DNA from: JBHGAV01 sp041946685
Lineage (GTDB): Bacteria; Acidobacteriota; Terriglobia; Bryobacterales; Bryobacteraceae
Assembly: GCA_041946685.1 (NCBI GenBank)
Contig: JBHGAV010000014.1
Span: 10,362-74,361 of the forward strand
Length of the DNA stretch: 64,000 nt
Direction: 5' to 3'
The notes beneath the pieces are model-generated. The model saw only the letters and a program-made list of their open reading frames with translations. It did no database searches and had not been told where the DNA came from. The translations under genes were made by a program, and so were the position numbers. This document shows, piece after piece, positions 35,187 through 44,400 of this stretch; position 1 is the stretch's first letter, and the number at the start of each line of letters is the position of its first letter.

Positions 35187-36491
35187 ATGAGTCTCATCGA
35201 GGTTAGCAGACCCAAGAGACCGGTACCCGAAAGGACCGACTGGTCCCCGCAGTCAGAGGAGGACCGCCAGGTCATCCGTGAGCAGCTTGCGCGCATGCTC
35301 GCCGACCCCTTGTTTCGAAGAAGCAAGGGATGCTCCAGTCTCCTGGCCTACATTGTGGACCGGACGCTCGAAGGAGGCGCCGAGCGGCTCAAAGAGCGAA
35401 CCATCGGGGCTGAAGTCTTCGGAAGGGCGCCGGACTACGACACGTCATCCGACCATGTGGTACGCAGCACGGCGGGTGAGGTGCGCAAACGCCTGGCGCA
35501 GTACTACATGGAGCCCGGACGCTCTCTCGAGGTCCGAATCGACGTCCCTCCGGGAAGCTATGTTCCCCGATTCAGCCGATATCGTGACGTCCCGATGGCG
35601 TCGCTGCAGGAACCCGAGAATGGCCTCACGGCCCTCGTTTCCGCGCCGCAGGCAGGGGGAGGCTTCCGATCGGCGGCGAGACGCCTGCATCTTCGATCTG
35701 CTGCCATCTTGGCCGCCCTCATCCTGGCTGCGGTTCTCTCGGCGATTGCTATCCGCGCGCACGTGGTCAACTCTCCCGCGCGTGTGCTTGACCGATTCTG
35801 GCAACCGGTTCTGGATTCGGAGAACCCGGTCTTGCTCTGTATCGGAGACTCGGACCGATTCGCCCTGGCGGCGCGCCCCGAATCTCCACAACCGGCGGGA
35901 GACAGCGCCGGGCAGGTCTTGCCCAATGAAGCCTTCCGGGGAGGCAGCAGGGTGTTTCTGAACGATGCCATAACCCTCGCAAGAGTCGCGGGCTGGCTCC
36001 AGCACGAGGCAAAGCCATACAACATCTCCGTTCATTCCAGCGTGACATTCTCCGACCTGCAGAACAGTCCTGCGGTTCTGATCGGACTCAGGAACAACTT
36101 CTGGACCGCCAGCCTGGCCGGTCCGCTCCGCTTCAAGGTGGAGCGGGGGGCTTCCCCCAACATCTTGATCCTGCGCGACAAGAAGAATCCTTCGCGGAAC
36201 GATTGGGTGGTCGATCTGTCCACGCCATACACCCAACCGACGAAGGACTACGCTTTGGTCGCGCGAGAGCTTAATCCGAAAACCGGACAGATCGTCGTGA
36301 CAATCGGCGGAATCACGCGCCACGGCACGATCGCGGCAAGCGAGTTCGTCACAAGTCCGGAGCAGATCGGGAGACTGGACGCGTACGGTCCCAAGGACTG
36401 GGCTCGCAAGAACGTGGCCATCGTCCTCTCGACCGACGTAATCAGGGGCAGTCCCGGCTCGGCCAAGATCGTGGCAGTCGATTTCTGGTAA
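35187..36491 (+). CDS. Single-pass membrane regulator candidate
   Basis: A 434-residue protein of a family common in Acidobacteriota but without a name. A cytosolic N-terminal domain (about 25-130) carries LFRRSKGCSSLLAYIVDRTL, LKERTIGAEVFGR, HVVRSTAGEVRKRLAQYY and IDVPPGSYVPRF; it looks winged-helix-like, as in ToxR/CadC-type one-component regulators. One membrane helix follows (about 171-190) and then an extracytoplasmic sensor-like domain (about 200-434). It is divergent from a TonB-dependent receptor, with an inverted repeat between them, so control of that receptor is the best inference. Start 35187 is chosen over a TTG at 35160. Confidence 0.7.
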   Translation: MSLIEVSRPKRPVPERTDWSPQSEEDRQVIREQLARMLADPLFRRSKGCSSLLAYIVDRTLEGGAERLKERTIGAEVFGRAPDYDTSSDHVVRSTAGEVRKRLAQYYMEPGRSLEVRIDVPPGSYVPRFSRYRDVPMASLQEPENGLTALVSAPQAGGGFRSAARRLHLRSAAILAALILAAVLSAIAIRAHVVNSPARVLDRFWQPVLDSENPVLLCIGDSDRFALAARPESPQPAGDSAGQVLPNEAFRGGSRVFLNDAITLARVAGWLQHEAKPYNISVHSSVTFSDLQNSPAVLIGLRNNFWTASLAGPLRFKVERGASPNILILRDKKNPSRNDWVVDLSTPYTQPTKDYALVARELNPKTGQIVVTIGGITRHGTIAASEFVTSPEQIGRLDAYGPKDWARKNVAIVLSTDVIRGSPGSAKIVAVDFW

Positions 36492-36506
36492 CGGAGGCCG
36501 CTGGGT

Positions 36507-36535
36507 ACCCTCTCCCCCGGGAGTGGGGAGAGGGT
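36507..36535. terminator. Strong hairpin between convergent genes
   Basis: ACCCTCTCCCC (36507-36517) pairs perfectly with GGGGAGAGGGT (36525-36535) around a 7-nt loop. It lies between the convergent regulator and DUF1080/FG-GAP genes. Such CCCTCTCCC/GGGAGAGGG palindromes are also a common dispersed repeat type. Confidence 0.6.
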
Positions 36536-36560
36536 GACCCATTTGTTTCGCGCTATCCGG

Positions 36561-38540
36561 CTACTTAGCCACGGACCGCTTCGCGTCTGGCTTTCCCCAG
36601 AATATGAACGTGCCGCGGATGGCGGACGTCACAATGTCAACCGCGCCGTCTTTGTTCAGATCGCCCGCGAAGATCGCCGATCCCGCCCCTGAGTGGTTGT
36701 GGATCAACTCGGGCCGGAACTCCGCGCCGCCGGGAGCTTTGGCATTGCGCACAATCCGGAACCAATACACCACGTCGGGGCCGTACGGGTCCGGGTCCTG
36801 GTAGCTCTCCAGGTGCGAGAAGACGCGCTTGCCCACGATCAGATCGAGCATTCCGTCGCCGTCAACATCGGCGTACGTTGTCGCGTGGGGTTGGCTGAAT
36901 GCGACGTTAGCAGCAGTCTTCACCGACAAATCGTCCATGACAACGTGCTCGGTGAATGAGATGGCGCCGCCTTTGTCCCGTTTCTGCTCGTACCATCCCA
37001 CGGCCCATCCATGAGCTTCCATGCTGGTCACGACGTCGTTCAGCCCGTCGCCATTGACGTCGAAGACGCCCATGTCCGCGCCGCCGGGACTTCCACCCGA
37101 ACGCGGCCAGCGCCCGAACGCCACCGGATGATAGGGCCATGGCCCTTCCGGCGTCCCCTTCGGCGGCTGCTCCCACCATCCGAAAGTAGAGACGATGTCC
37201 GTGCGCCCGTCGCCGTTGATATCGCCGGCGCCGATCCCGTGCTGCCCCAGGGTCCCGTAGCTCTGCGAGGAAACCTGATGGATGATCCACGGCTCGGTCG
37301 GCTTCGCCGGATCCGGAGCGGCCCAACAGATGGCGCCCCCCCGGCCCGAAAACACCGCGTCGGGCTTTCCGTCCCCGTCGACATCCTTGAAGATCGCAAT
37401 CTCGGCGGAGGCTGTTGGCAGGACGTTGAACCTGTCCCAACGGCGCAGCTCTCCCTTCGGGTTGACGTAGAGCACCATTGGTCTCCCGTCGGTCACCACG
37501 ATGTCGGGCCAGCCATCCCCGGTGTAGTCGTAGGCGAAGTTGACCGCCGCCGGCGTGTACTCCCTGCCCACGGCGGAGGGCTGGCTGGGGTAGATTTCGC
37601 GCGAGACCTGGTAGTCCGGCCCAAGGTAGTAGAAGGGGCCGGCGGCCACGTCCATGATGCCGTCGCGGTTGAAGTCGGCCGCCGTGGCGGACCAGGCATA
37701 GTAGAAATCGTTGATGCGCTGCATTCGGAAGCGGCTCGACAACTGCTCCTTCGGCCGCACCCGCCGGCCCAGGTCTTTGATCTCCACCTGTTTGAACCGC
37801 ACTTCGCCGGAACCCCCAACGTAGAGAGCCACCGGCCCGTAAGTCGCCACTTCATCGCCGGCAATGCCGCTGGCGACCCCGCTTTCCGGTCCATCGTTGA
37901 CCCATGCTCGGAGATAGTTGGCGTCCAGGATCACTTCGAGCGGGTTCCACTCGTTCGGCCTGTACGTGGAGTCCGGACGCGTGAGGGGAGAGTCCGCCGG
38001 CAAGCCTGGACGTGGCGGCCCGCCCGCTCGTGCGTCGCCGGCTCGCCGCGGCGGCGCCGCGCCAGGGCCGCCCTGGCCGGAGGCGGCGGGGGCCGCCGCG
38101 AACCGGCCCGACACCATCCCCCGCGGAAGAGGCTGGCGGCTAACCTCACGCCCCTGGAGATCGAGCCGCAAGGCGAAGGCTGCCGCGGGATTCTGGCCAT
38201 CCGGCAACGCAAGATAGGCCCCTCGAATTCCTTCCGGTGTCGATTGCGTGCGGAGCATCACGCCCGCCCGACAGCCGCCGGTGCAACGGAACGTGGCCGC
38301 AAACTGGATGTCCTGAAGAGCCCTGTCCAAAACCAGCCAGCCACCCTCCGCCGTCTTCGGCGTTCCCACGATTTCCCCGTTCTCCGCGCGCCAATCCGCG
38401 CTGCCGAGCGTGCGCCACTGCCCGAGAGAAGACCCTTTAAAAGTCCAATCAGGCATGAAATTCTTGTTCGCAGCCGCGGGACACAGCAGCAGGAGCGTGC
38501 CCGCCAGGCTCAGGACCCCATAGTACGTTTTCTTCCACAT
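36561..38540 (-). CDS. Exported DUF1080-like domain fused to a seven-bladed FG-GAP propeller
   Basis: A 659-residue secreted protein with a Sec signal (MWKKTYYGVLSLAGTLLLLCPAAA). Residues about 30-250 match the DUF1080 (3-keto-disaccharide hydrolase) pattern: DWTFKGSSLGQWRT, WRAENGEIVGTPK, GGWLVLDRALQDIQF and GCRAGVMLRTQ. Residues about 280-650 contain seven calcium-binding-type repeats such as FNRDGIMD, YTGDGWPD, VDGDGKPD, INGDGRTD, VNGDGLND, VDGDGMLD and LNKDGAVD, i.e. one full beta-propeller. A Pro/Gly/Arg-rich insert sits within the first domain. With the nearby exported Gfo/Idh enzymes it suggests 3-keto-glycoside processing. Confidence 0.85.
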   Translation of the reverse strand: MWKKTYYGVLSLAGTLLLLCPAAANKNFMPDWTFKGSSLGQWRTLGSADWRAENGEIVGTPKTAEGGWLVLDRALQDIQFAATFRCTGGCRAGVMLRTQSTPEGIRGAYLALPDGQNPAAAFALRLDLQGREVSRQPLPRGMVSGRFAAAPAASGQGGPGAAPPRRAGDARAGGPPRPGLPADSPLTRPDSTYRPNEWNPLEVILDANYLRAWVNDGPESGVASGIAGDEVATYGPVALYVGGSGEVRFKQVEIKDLGRRVRPKEQLSSRFRMQRINDFYYAWSATAADFNRDGIMDVAAGPFYYLGPDYQVSREIYPSQPSAVGREYTPAAVNFAYDYTGDGWPDIVVTDGRPMVLYVNPKGELRRWDRFNVLPTASAEIAIFKDVDGDGKPDAVFSGRGGAICWAAPDPAKPTEPWIIHQVSSQSYGTLGQHGIGAGDINGDGRTDIVSTFGWWEQPPKGTPEGPWPYHPVAFGRWPRSGGSPGGADMGVFDVNGDGLNDVVTSMEAHGWAVGWYEQKRDKGGAISFTEHVVMDDLSVKTAANVAFSQPHATTYADVDGDGMLDLIVGKRVFSHLESYQDPDPYGPDVVYWFRIVRNAKAPGGAEFRPELIHNHSGAGSAIFAGDLNKDGAVDIVTSAIRGTFIFWGKPDAKRSVAK

Positions 38541-38598
38541 AACCGTTCCTTTCTATGATTGCTGATTGAATACGACTGTCTAACACGGCCGACCAGGC

Positions 38599-41085
38599 TC
38601 ATTCCTGCCTCAGAGCGGCAACAGGCTCGATTCGAGTCGCGCGGCGCGCTGGCAAGCAGCAGGCCAGCATGGTCAAAGCTGCCAGAACGAGCGGCGTCAC
38701 GATCATGAGAAGACGCCCGCTCACAGGCCGATCGAAGGTTCGCGCAAGCATGTCACTGTAGGCGGCGAGCAGCCGCCAAAGCAGGAAGGCGCCACCGAAG
38801 CCCAGCGCTAAACCCAAAGCCAACAGCACCACCCCTTCCCTCAACACCAGTCGCTGGACCTGGCTGGCGCGCGCGCCGAGCGCCATTCGAATACCGATCT
38901 CCTTGTGGCGCCGCGCCACGGCGTAGGCTGTCACGCCACCGAGGCCAATGCAGGCCAGCAACAACGCAAAAACGCCGAGGATCACGAAGATCGCGGATTG
39001 CCACTGGATGAATGAAGTTCTCGCCTCGAGTTCCTCGTCGAAGGTGCGGGAGCCAAAGACCGTGAGATCGCTGTGGAGGGATGCAAGTTCTCCCGACGCG
39101 GCCGCCAGAACGTCCCTTTCCGATGCGCCGCGCAGCAGAACGCTCATCCCCTGCGCCGGGTTCCTGCGGAATGCGGTGGCCGTGAACGGCAGGTACATCG
39201 TGGCTGGCGGCTTCGACCGCAATAGCGGCGGCGGGCCATCCCGGACGAGGCCCACCACCGTATAACTTGTATCCGCTTCGCGGAGACGGCGGCCGATCGG
39301 ATTCTCCGCTCCGAACAACGACTGCGCGGCAGCCTGGTTGAGGATCGCCGGCACTGGCTCGCCGCGCACTTCCGGATTCCGCTGGTCTCGGGGTTGGAAC
39401 TCCCGGCCGCTGAGAAGAGGCGTGCCCAAAGCAGCGAAGTAGCCAGCGCCAACACGTTCCATCAGAACCGATTGAATCCGCCCATCTCCGCCGGAAGAGG
39501 AAACCCTGCATGTGTCGGAACCGGTCGAAAACCCGGCAGAGGGCGCGGCGGCGCTTAAGGAAGCCGCGGAGACTCCTCTGACGCGCGACAACTCCTCCGG
39601 CAGGACCTCCAGGAGCCTGGCGGCTCGTTCGAGGGAATAACCGTCGCGCACCGGATCCAAGGATATAAGACCCAGGCCGGCCGTCTCGAACCCCGTGCCG
39701 CCACGCGCGGAGACCAGAAATGCCGTTGCCACCAGGCCGGTCACCAGGACGAGCATCAGCGAGGCCGCCACCTGGGAGACGAGGAATAGGTTACGCATAC
39801 CGAACAGGCCGTAGCGGCGTAGAGAGGTCTGCGCACTCTCCTTCAGCGCCTGGCCTGCGTCGGTGCGGACGGCAGCCGCCGCCGGAGCCAGGCCGAACAC
39901 TATTCCCGCAGCCAACGCGACAGCCAAAGTCCACCCCAGCGCCTCCAGGTCGAGGTGGTTGCGCAATTCCACCGGTATCGGCAAGGGCGTCGGCAGAGAA
40001 GAGAGTACGCGCATGAAGCCATGGCCCAGCGCGACTCCCAAGGCCCCGCCAATGAGAGACAAGACCGCGCTTTCCGTTAGTAACTGGCGCACCAGCCGCT
40101 GCCGGCTGGCTCCCAGGGCGAGGCGCAGGGCGATCTCCTTTCGCCTGCCGCCGCCCCGAGCCAGCAGGAGGTTCGCCAGGTTTGCGCACACCAACGCCAG
40201 GACCAAAGCCCAGAGAACCGCATTGAAGGTGCTCGTGAACCGCCTTTGCTCCGGAGTGGCGTACATGACCGTGCCCGCAGGCATGAGTTGCACGACCCGG
40301 TCGTGAGCGAGGTTCAGGCTTCGCTCACGGTCGAAAACGCGAGTCACGGCGTTCAAGGCGGCTTCCGCCCTCGACAAGGTCGTCCCGGGCGCGAGCCGGA
40401 AGACCACATGGAAGATCTCGCGCCCGGGGTCATGAAGCGGATCGCCCGCCAGTTCCGGGGTTAGAGTGACGCCACATGTCACCGGCACAAACAAGTCCGC
40501 GGGGCTTCCGGGCCAGATACCCAGGAAGTCCTTCGGCCCGACGCCGACGATGGCCGCCGGCCGTCCGTTCAGCCGCAGCGTGTGCCCCACGGCCCGCGGG
40601 TCCGCGTGAAGCTGGGAACGCCAAAAGCGGTCGCTCACGACCACCACCGGAGCCATTCCAGGCTTCTCGGTCTCCGGGCTGAAGAATCGCCCCGCAGCCG
40701 GTTTCACGCCCAATGTCGCGAAGTACTCGGGCGAAACCAGGTGTCCGTAGAACCGTGCCGCTCTTGCGGTCTTGTCCGGCGCCGAGGCCACAGCGAACGG
40801 CACTGGCCCCAAGAGCGCGGCCGCCGCCGCGACGCTCTGAAGCTGTTCGCGATATCGCGCGAAGTACGGATAGGAGACGGTGTTCCAGCGGAAGGTCGCC
40901 AGCGCCTCCGGCTCGGGCAATCCCGCGGGGCGGCCGACGATAGACTGAATCTCGCTGTGGACTGCGGAGCATATTCCGATGCCGATAGCCAGGGAGAGCA
41001 CCGCCACAATCGTGAATCCCGGTGATTTGGCAAGCACCCGCAAAGCGTAGTGGGCGTCCTGCCGTATCTCGGTCAGGAATCTCAT
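38599..41085 (-). CDS. ABC permease of the acidobacterial duplicated (ADOP) type
   Basis: An 828-residue MacB-type permease carrying two FtsX repeats, the fused form typical of Acidobacteriota. It starts FLTEIRQDAHYALRVLAKSP and then FTIVAVLSLAIGIG (first helix, about 23-37). The first FtsX core contains LARGGGRRKEIALRLALGAS and the second VARRHKEIGIRMALGARASQ. It ends RIEPVAALRQE. Start 41085 is set by GGGAGG upstream. No ATPase is adjacent; these permeases are often orphaned. Substrate unknown. Confidence 0.9.
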   Translation of the reverse strand: MRFLTEIRQDAHYALRVLAKSPGFTIVAVLSLAIGIGICSAVHSEIQSIVGRPAGLPEPEALATFRWNTVSYPYFARYREQLQSVAAAAALLGPVPFAVASAPDKTARAARFYGHLVSPEYFATLGVKPAAGRFFSPETEKPGMAPVVVVSDRFWRSQLHADPRAVGHTLRLNGRPAAIVGVGPKDFLGIWPGSPADLFVPVTCGVTLTPELAGDPLHDPGREIFHVVFRLAPGTTLSRAEAALNAVTRVFDRERSLNLAHDRVVQLMPAGTVMYATPEQRRFTSTFNAVLWALVLALVCANLANLLLARGGGRRKEIALRLALGASRQRLVRQLLTESAVLSLIGGALGVALGHGFMRVLSSLPTPLPIPVELRNHLDLEALGWTLAVALAAGIVFGLAPAAAAVRTDAGQALKESAQTSLRRYGLFGMRNLFLVSQVAASLMLVLVTGLVATAFLVSARGGTGFETAGLGLISLDPVRDGYSLERAARLLEVLPEELSRVRGVSAASLSAAAPSAGFSTGSDTCRVSSSGGDGRIQSVLMERVGAGYFAALGTPLLSGREFQPRDQRNPEVRGEPVPAILNQAAAQSLFGAENPIGRRLREADTSYTVVGLVRDGPPPLLRSKPPATMYLPFTATAFRRNPAQGMSVLLRGASERDVLAAASGELASLHSDLTVFGSRTFDEELEARTSFIQWQSAIFVILGVFALLLACIGLGGVTAYAVARRHKEIGIRMALGARASQVQRLVLREGVVLLALGLALGFGGAFLLWRLLAAYSDMLARTFDRPVSGRLLMIVTPLVLAALTMLACCLPARRATRIEPVAALRQE

Positions 41086-41112
41086 CCTCGTGCCTCCCAC
41101 CATATCATCATC

Positions 41113-41345
41113 CATCGCTCAAGCCGGCAAAGCAGTCCCCGCGCCTTAGGAAAGTCCGGGCGGAGCCTCAGCGCCTCCTGCAGTTACCGCAAAGCGTCTT
41201 CGCGCTTCCGCGCGGTCGACCGAGACGGCGCGGCAATCCAACACGCGCGCACAGCCTACTCAGCGAGGAGGTTCGCGTGGTACGCCGTCCCGAGCTTGCC
41301 AACCGCTTCGGCTGACTCCGGCCGGCACCGGGCTGCCTGAGCCGC
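41113..41345 (-). pseudogene. Gutted TPR gene (N- and C-terminal ends fused)
   Basis: This stretch aligns to the intact TPR gene at 51116-52762 in two pieces. Positions 41113-41215 match its last codons (...GLLCRLER, with the stop TAG changed to TGG), and about 41265-41345 match its residues around 45-75 (AYHANLFPEQA region). Everything between, some 400 codons, is gone. The frame contains stops and shifts. It lies just upstream of the next receptor and represents a decayed third copy. Confidence 0.75.
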
Positions 41346-41438
41346 CGCCGAGGAAGCAGCGCATTAACGCAATTTAACTGCACTGGTCGCAGAGCCTGTG
41401 TTACTGTCGGAGGCCAGAGGTTAAGAAAGGGTAGGGAT

Positions 41439-44400
41439 ATGGGTCGCCGTCGTTGTGCCTTTCTATGCGTTCTATGCCTGACAACTCTGATCTCGGCGCC
41501 GAGCCTTATCTGGGGCCAGATCAGGTCTGCAACGATAACCGGCGTTGTGACCGACGCGTCACGCGCCACCGTTCCCGCCGCGGACGTCACCGTCACCAAT
41601 CTGGACACAAACGTCTCGCAAACCACGCAATCAAACGCCGTCGGTGAGTATACGGTTCCTTACCTCGCCGCCGGCCGCTATAGAGTCGGTGTCAAGAAGA
41701 CAGGATTCAAGGCGTATGAGCAGACTGACATTACCGTTTCGACCGGCCAGTCTGTTCGAATCGATGTCCCCCTGGTGGTAGGGGCAATTGAAGCCAGCGT
41801 CGAAGTCGTGGCGAATGCGCAACAATTGCAGTCAGAGGCATCCACTGTTCAAGGGTCCGTTGACACCCGGTTGATCGAGAGCATCCCGAACATCACCCAG
41901 AACCCGCTGCAATATGTCCTCCTGCAGCCGGGTATCGTCAACAAATCACAGATGCTGGATTCCACGAGCGCGGATTCGGTCGGCGTGGGGTATAACGCGC
42001 GGCGGAATTTCTCCGCTTTCTCCGTCAATGGCGGGCAAGCCTTCACCAACGACATTCAGATGGACGGCCTTACGATCCAGGGCTCCGCCTGGAATGAAGT
42101 GACGGTGTTGCCAAATACGGATGGCATTCAGGAAGTTCGGGTCGTAAGCAACAACTTCACCGCGGAATACGGCCGCGGTCAGGGCGTGATCTCCGTGGCT
42201 TCCAAGTCGGGGACCAATCAACTCCACGGCAGCGCCTCGTTCCGGACACGAAACGAGGGGCTGAACGCCAACACCTTCCAGAACAATGCACGGTCGATTG
42301 CGCGTCCGAAGTTTCGCTTGAACGAGTACGCCGGCACCATCGGCGGCCCGATCGTGATTCCGAAGATCGTGAACGGTAAAGACAAGCTGTTCTTTTTCAC
42401 GAGCCTTCAGAAGATGACGCACGATGACACCTCGGAGTGGCTGGGCAGGGTCCCGACCGCGCTCGAACGGCAAGGCAACTTCAGCCAGACACTGCGCGCG
42501 GATTTCAGCGGGAAACCTGGCAACATCCTTTTGTTCGATCCTTTCAGCGCGGTGCTGGTAGGCACGGATCTGTATCGGCGCCAGCCAATTCCCGGCAACA
42601 TCTTCCCGAACCCGAACAAGTACGCCCTGAAGATCATGAACGCGTATGCGATGCCCAACCGGACGCCGGACGATGCCTACTACAACACGAACAACTTCTA
42701 CATCGCAAAAGAACGCACCTACGCCCGCCAGAACATCAACAACCGGATCGACTATCGGGTCGGCGAGCACTTCTTCTACGGCAACTTCGGCAGCGCCTGG
42801 GGGCGAATCAAGACGCCCCGTCCGTGGGACACGCCCGACGGCAAGTATTTCTATACGCTCCCGACGGGTGGGGGACCGGAGACGAACTCCGACAGGAACC
42901 CTTACATCCAGTTCGGCGACACGGTTGTCCTGAGTCCTTCATTGGTGCTGGACGTCCGGTACGGTGTCACGCGCATCAAGATGGATTTCGAATCGCAAAG
43001 AAACGACAGCTTCCCCTACGATGATTTCGGCATTCCCAAATTGGTCCAGAATTACATGGCGCTCGGCAACGGGTTCGCTCCGGAGATCCCGATGACCGAG
43101 TTCATGAATCCGGGCTACGCCCTCTGGCAGCACAAGAATGAGCGCCAGACGAACCATCAATTGGCCTATAGTCTGACGAAGAACATCAACAAGTGGACCC
43201 TCAAGTGGGGCGGCGAGTACCGAAACTACCTGTCGAACTATTCGGACTTCATGACCGGTGCTGCTGCTTTCAATGACTCCAGTGGGGTCACCACGGCCTC
43301 GTATACGGCTGAGTACATCAATCCGTTGGGCGCTGTGCGCAACGATTTTAACCAGAACTGGAACCAGCGCGGCTTCGCCGGCGCCGTCTACTTTTCGGGT
43401 GCGGGCAGTTGGAGCGTCGGCCCTGCCGGCAACATGATTCAGCCGGCGATGTCGCAGAAGTACTTCGCTCTCTATACTCAAAACGACTGGAGGGTCACCC
43501 AGAAGCTGACCGTCAATCTCGGCCTGCGCTGGGACCTTCAACCCGGGCCAACCGAGAGATGGGACCGGTTCTCGTCCTGGGATTTCGATAGAAAGAACAG
43601 CTTCGGCAGCATGGGGCGGGTCGTATTTCCGGGAAAGGACGGCTACGGACGGAATCTCTGGGCCATTCACTACAGGGACTTCGGTCCACGGGTAGGGGTG
43701 GCCTACCGGGTAACGGATGACATGGTGATCCGCGGAGGCTATGGATTGACCTACCTTCCGACCAACACCGGCTACTACGACGGCTCGTACAACTACGGGA
43801 TGTGGCCCTTCGGGCAGTCGATTGACCAGAGACCTTACGGCTACTCAGGAACAGGCGTGCCGGTCGGGCGGTTCTGGGAAGAGGCGGCCCACATCCCCAC
43901 TCCAGCCGTGGGTGGAGTGGAAACGAATCCGATCGTGTACGGCATCTCCTCGCCCAAGTTCAACTACCGCGACTACCTGGACGGCCGAGCGCAGCAATGG
44001 AACTTCTTCATTGAGAAGACGCTCAAACGTGCCTGGCTTGTATCAATAGGGTACTCGGGCATGCGCGGAGACCATCTTGAGAATCAGAACTGGTATAACC
44101 CTGGGAACATCGAAATCTGGGGACAGATGGCCGGGCCGACCTTGCTCCAACAATGGCGCAGCCAGTGGCTGGCCAACGGCGGCAACACGAATCCGTCCAC
44201 CGTACTTGTGCAGAACCCGCTTCAGCCTGCCACGGGTGACTTGATCAAGTTCCAGGGGACGCTCGGCGGCCGGACAGTGCAAGCGTGGTTCCCCACTGTT
44301 CAGTACCCGATGCTGGTTGGGGCCACTGTCAAGTTCACCAACGGCTTTTCCGACTATCACTCCATGATTGCGCAGGTCAGGCGGTCCATGGGCAAGGGCC

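Noticed and set aside
41346..41438. Promoter of TonB-dependent receptor copy 3 with the same GGACGGTC site as the other two
   Set aside because: The element is not present here, and no -35/-10 pair with normal spacing could be identified.
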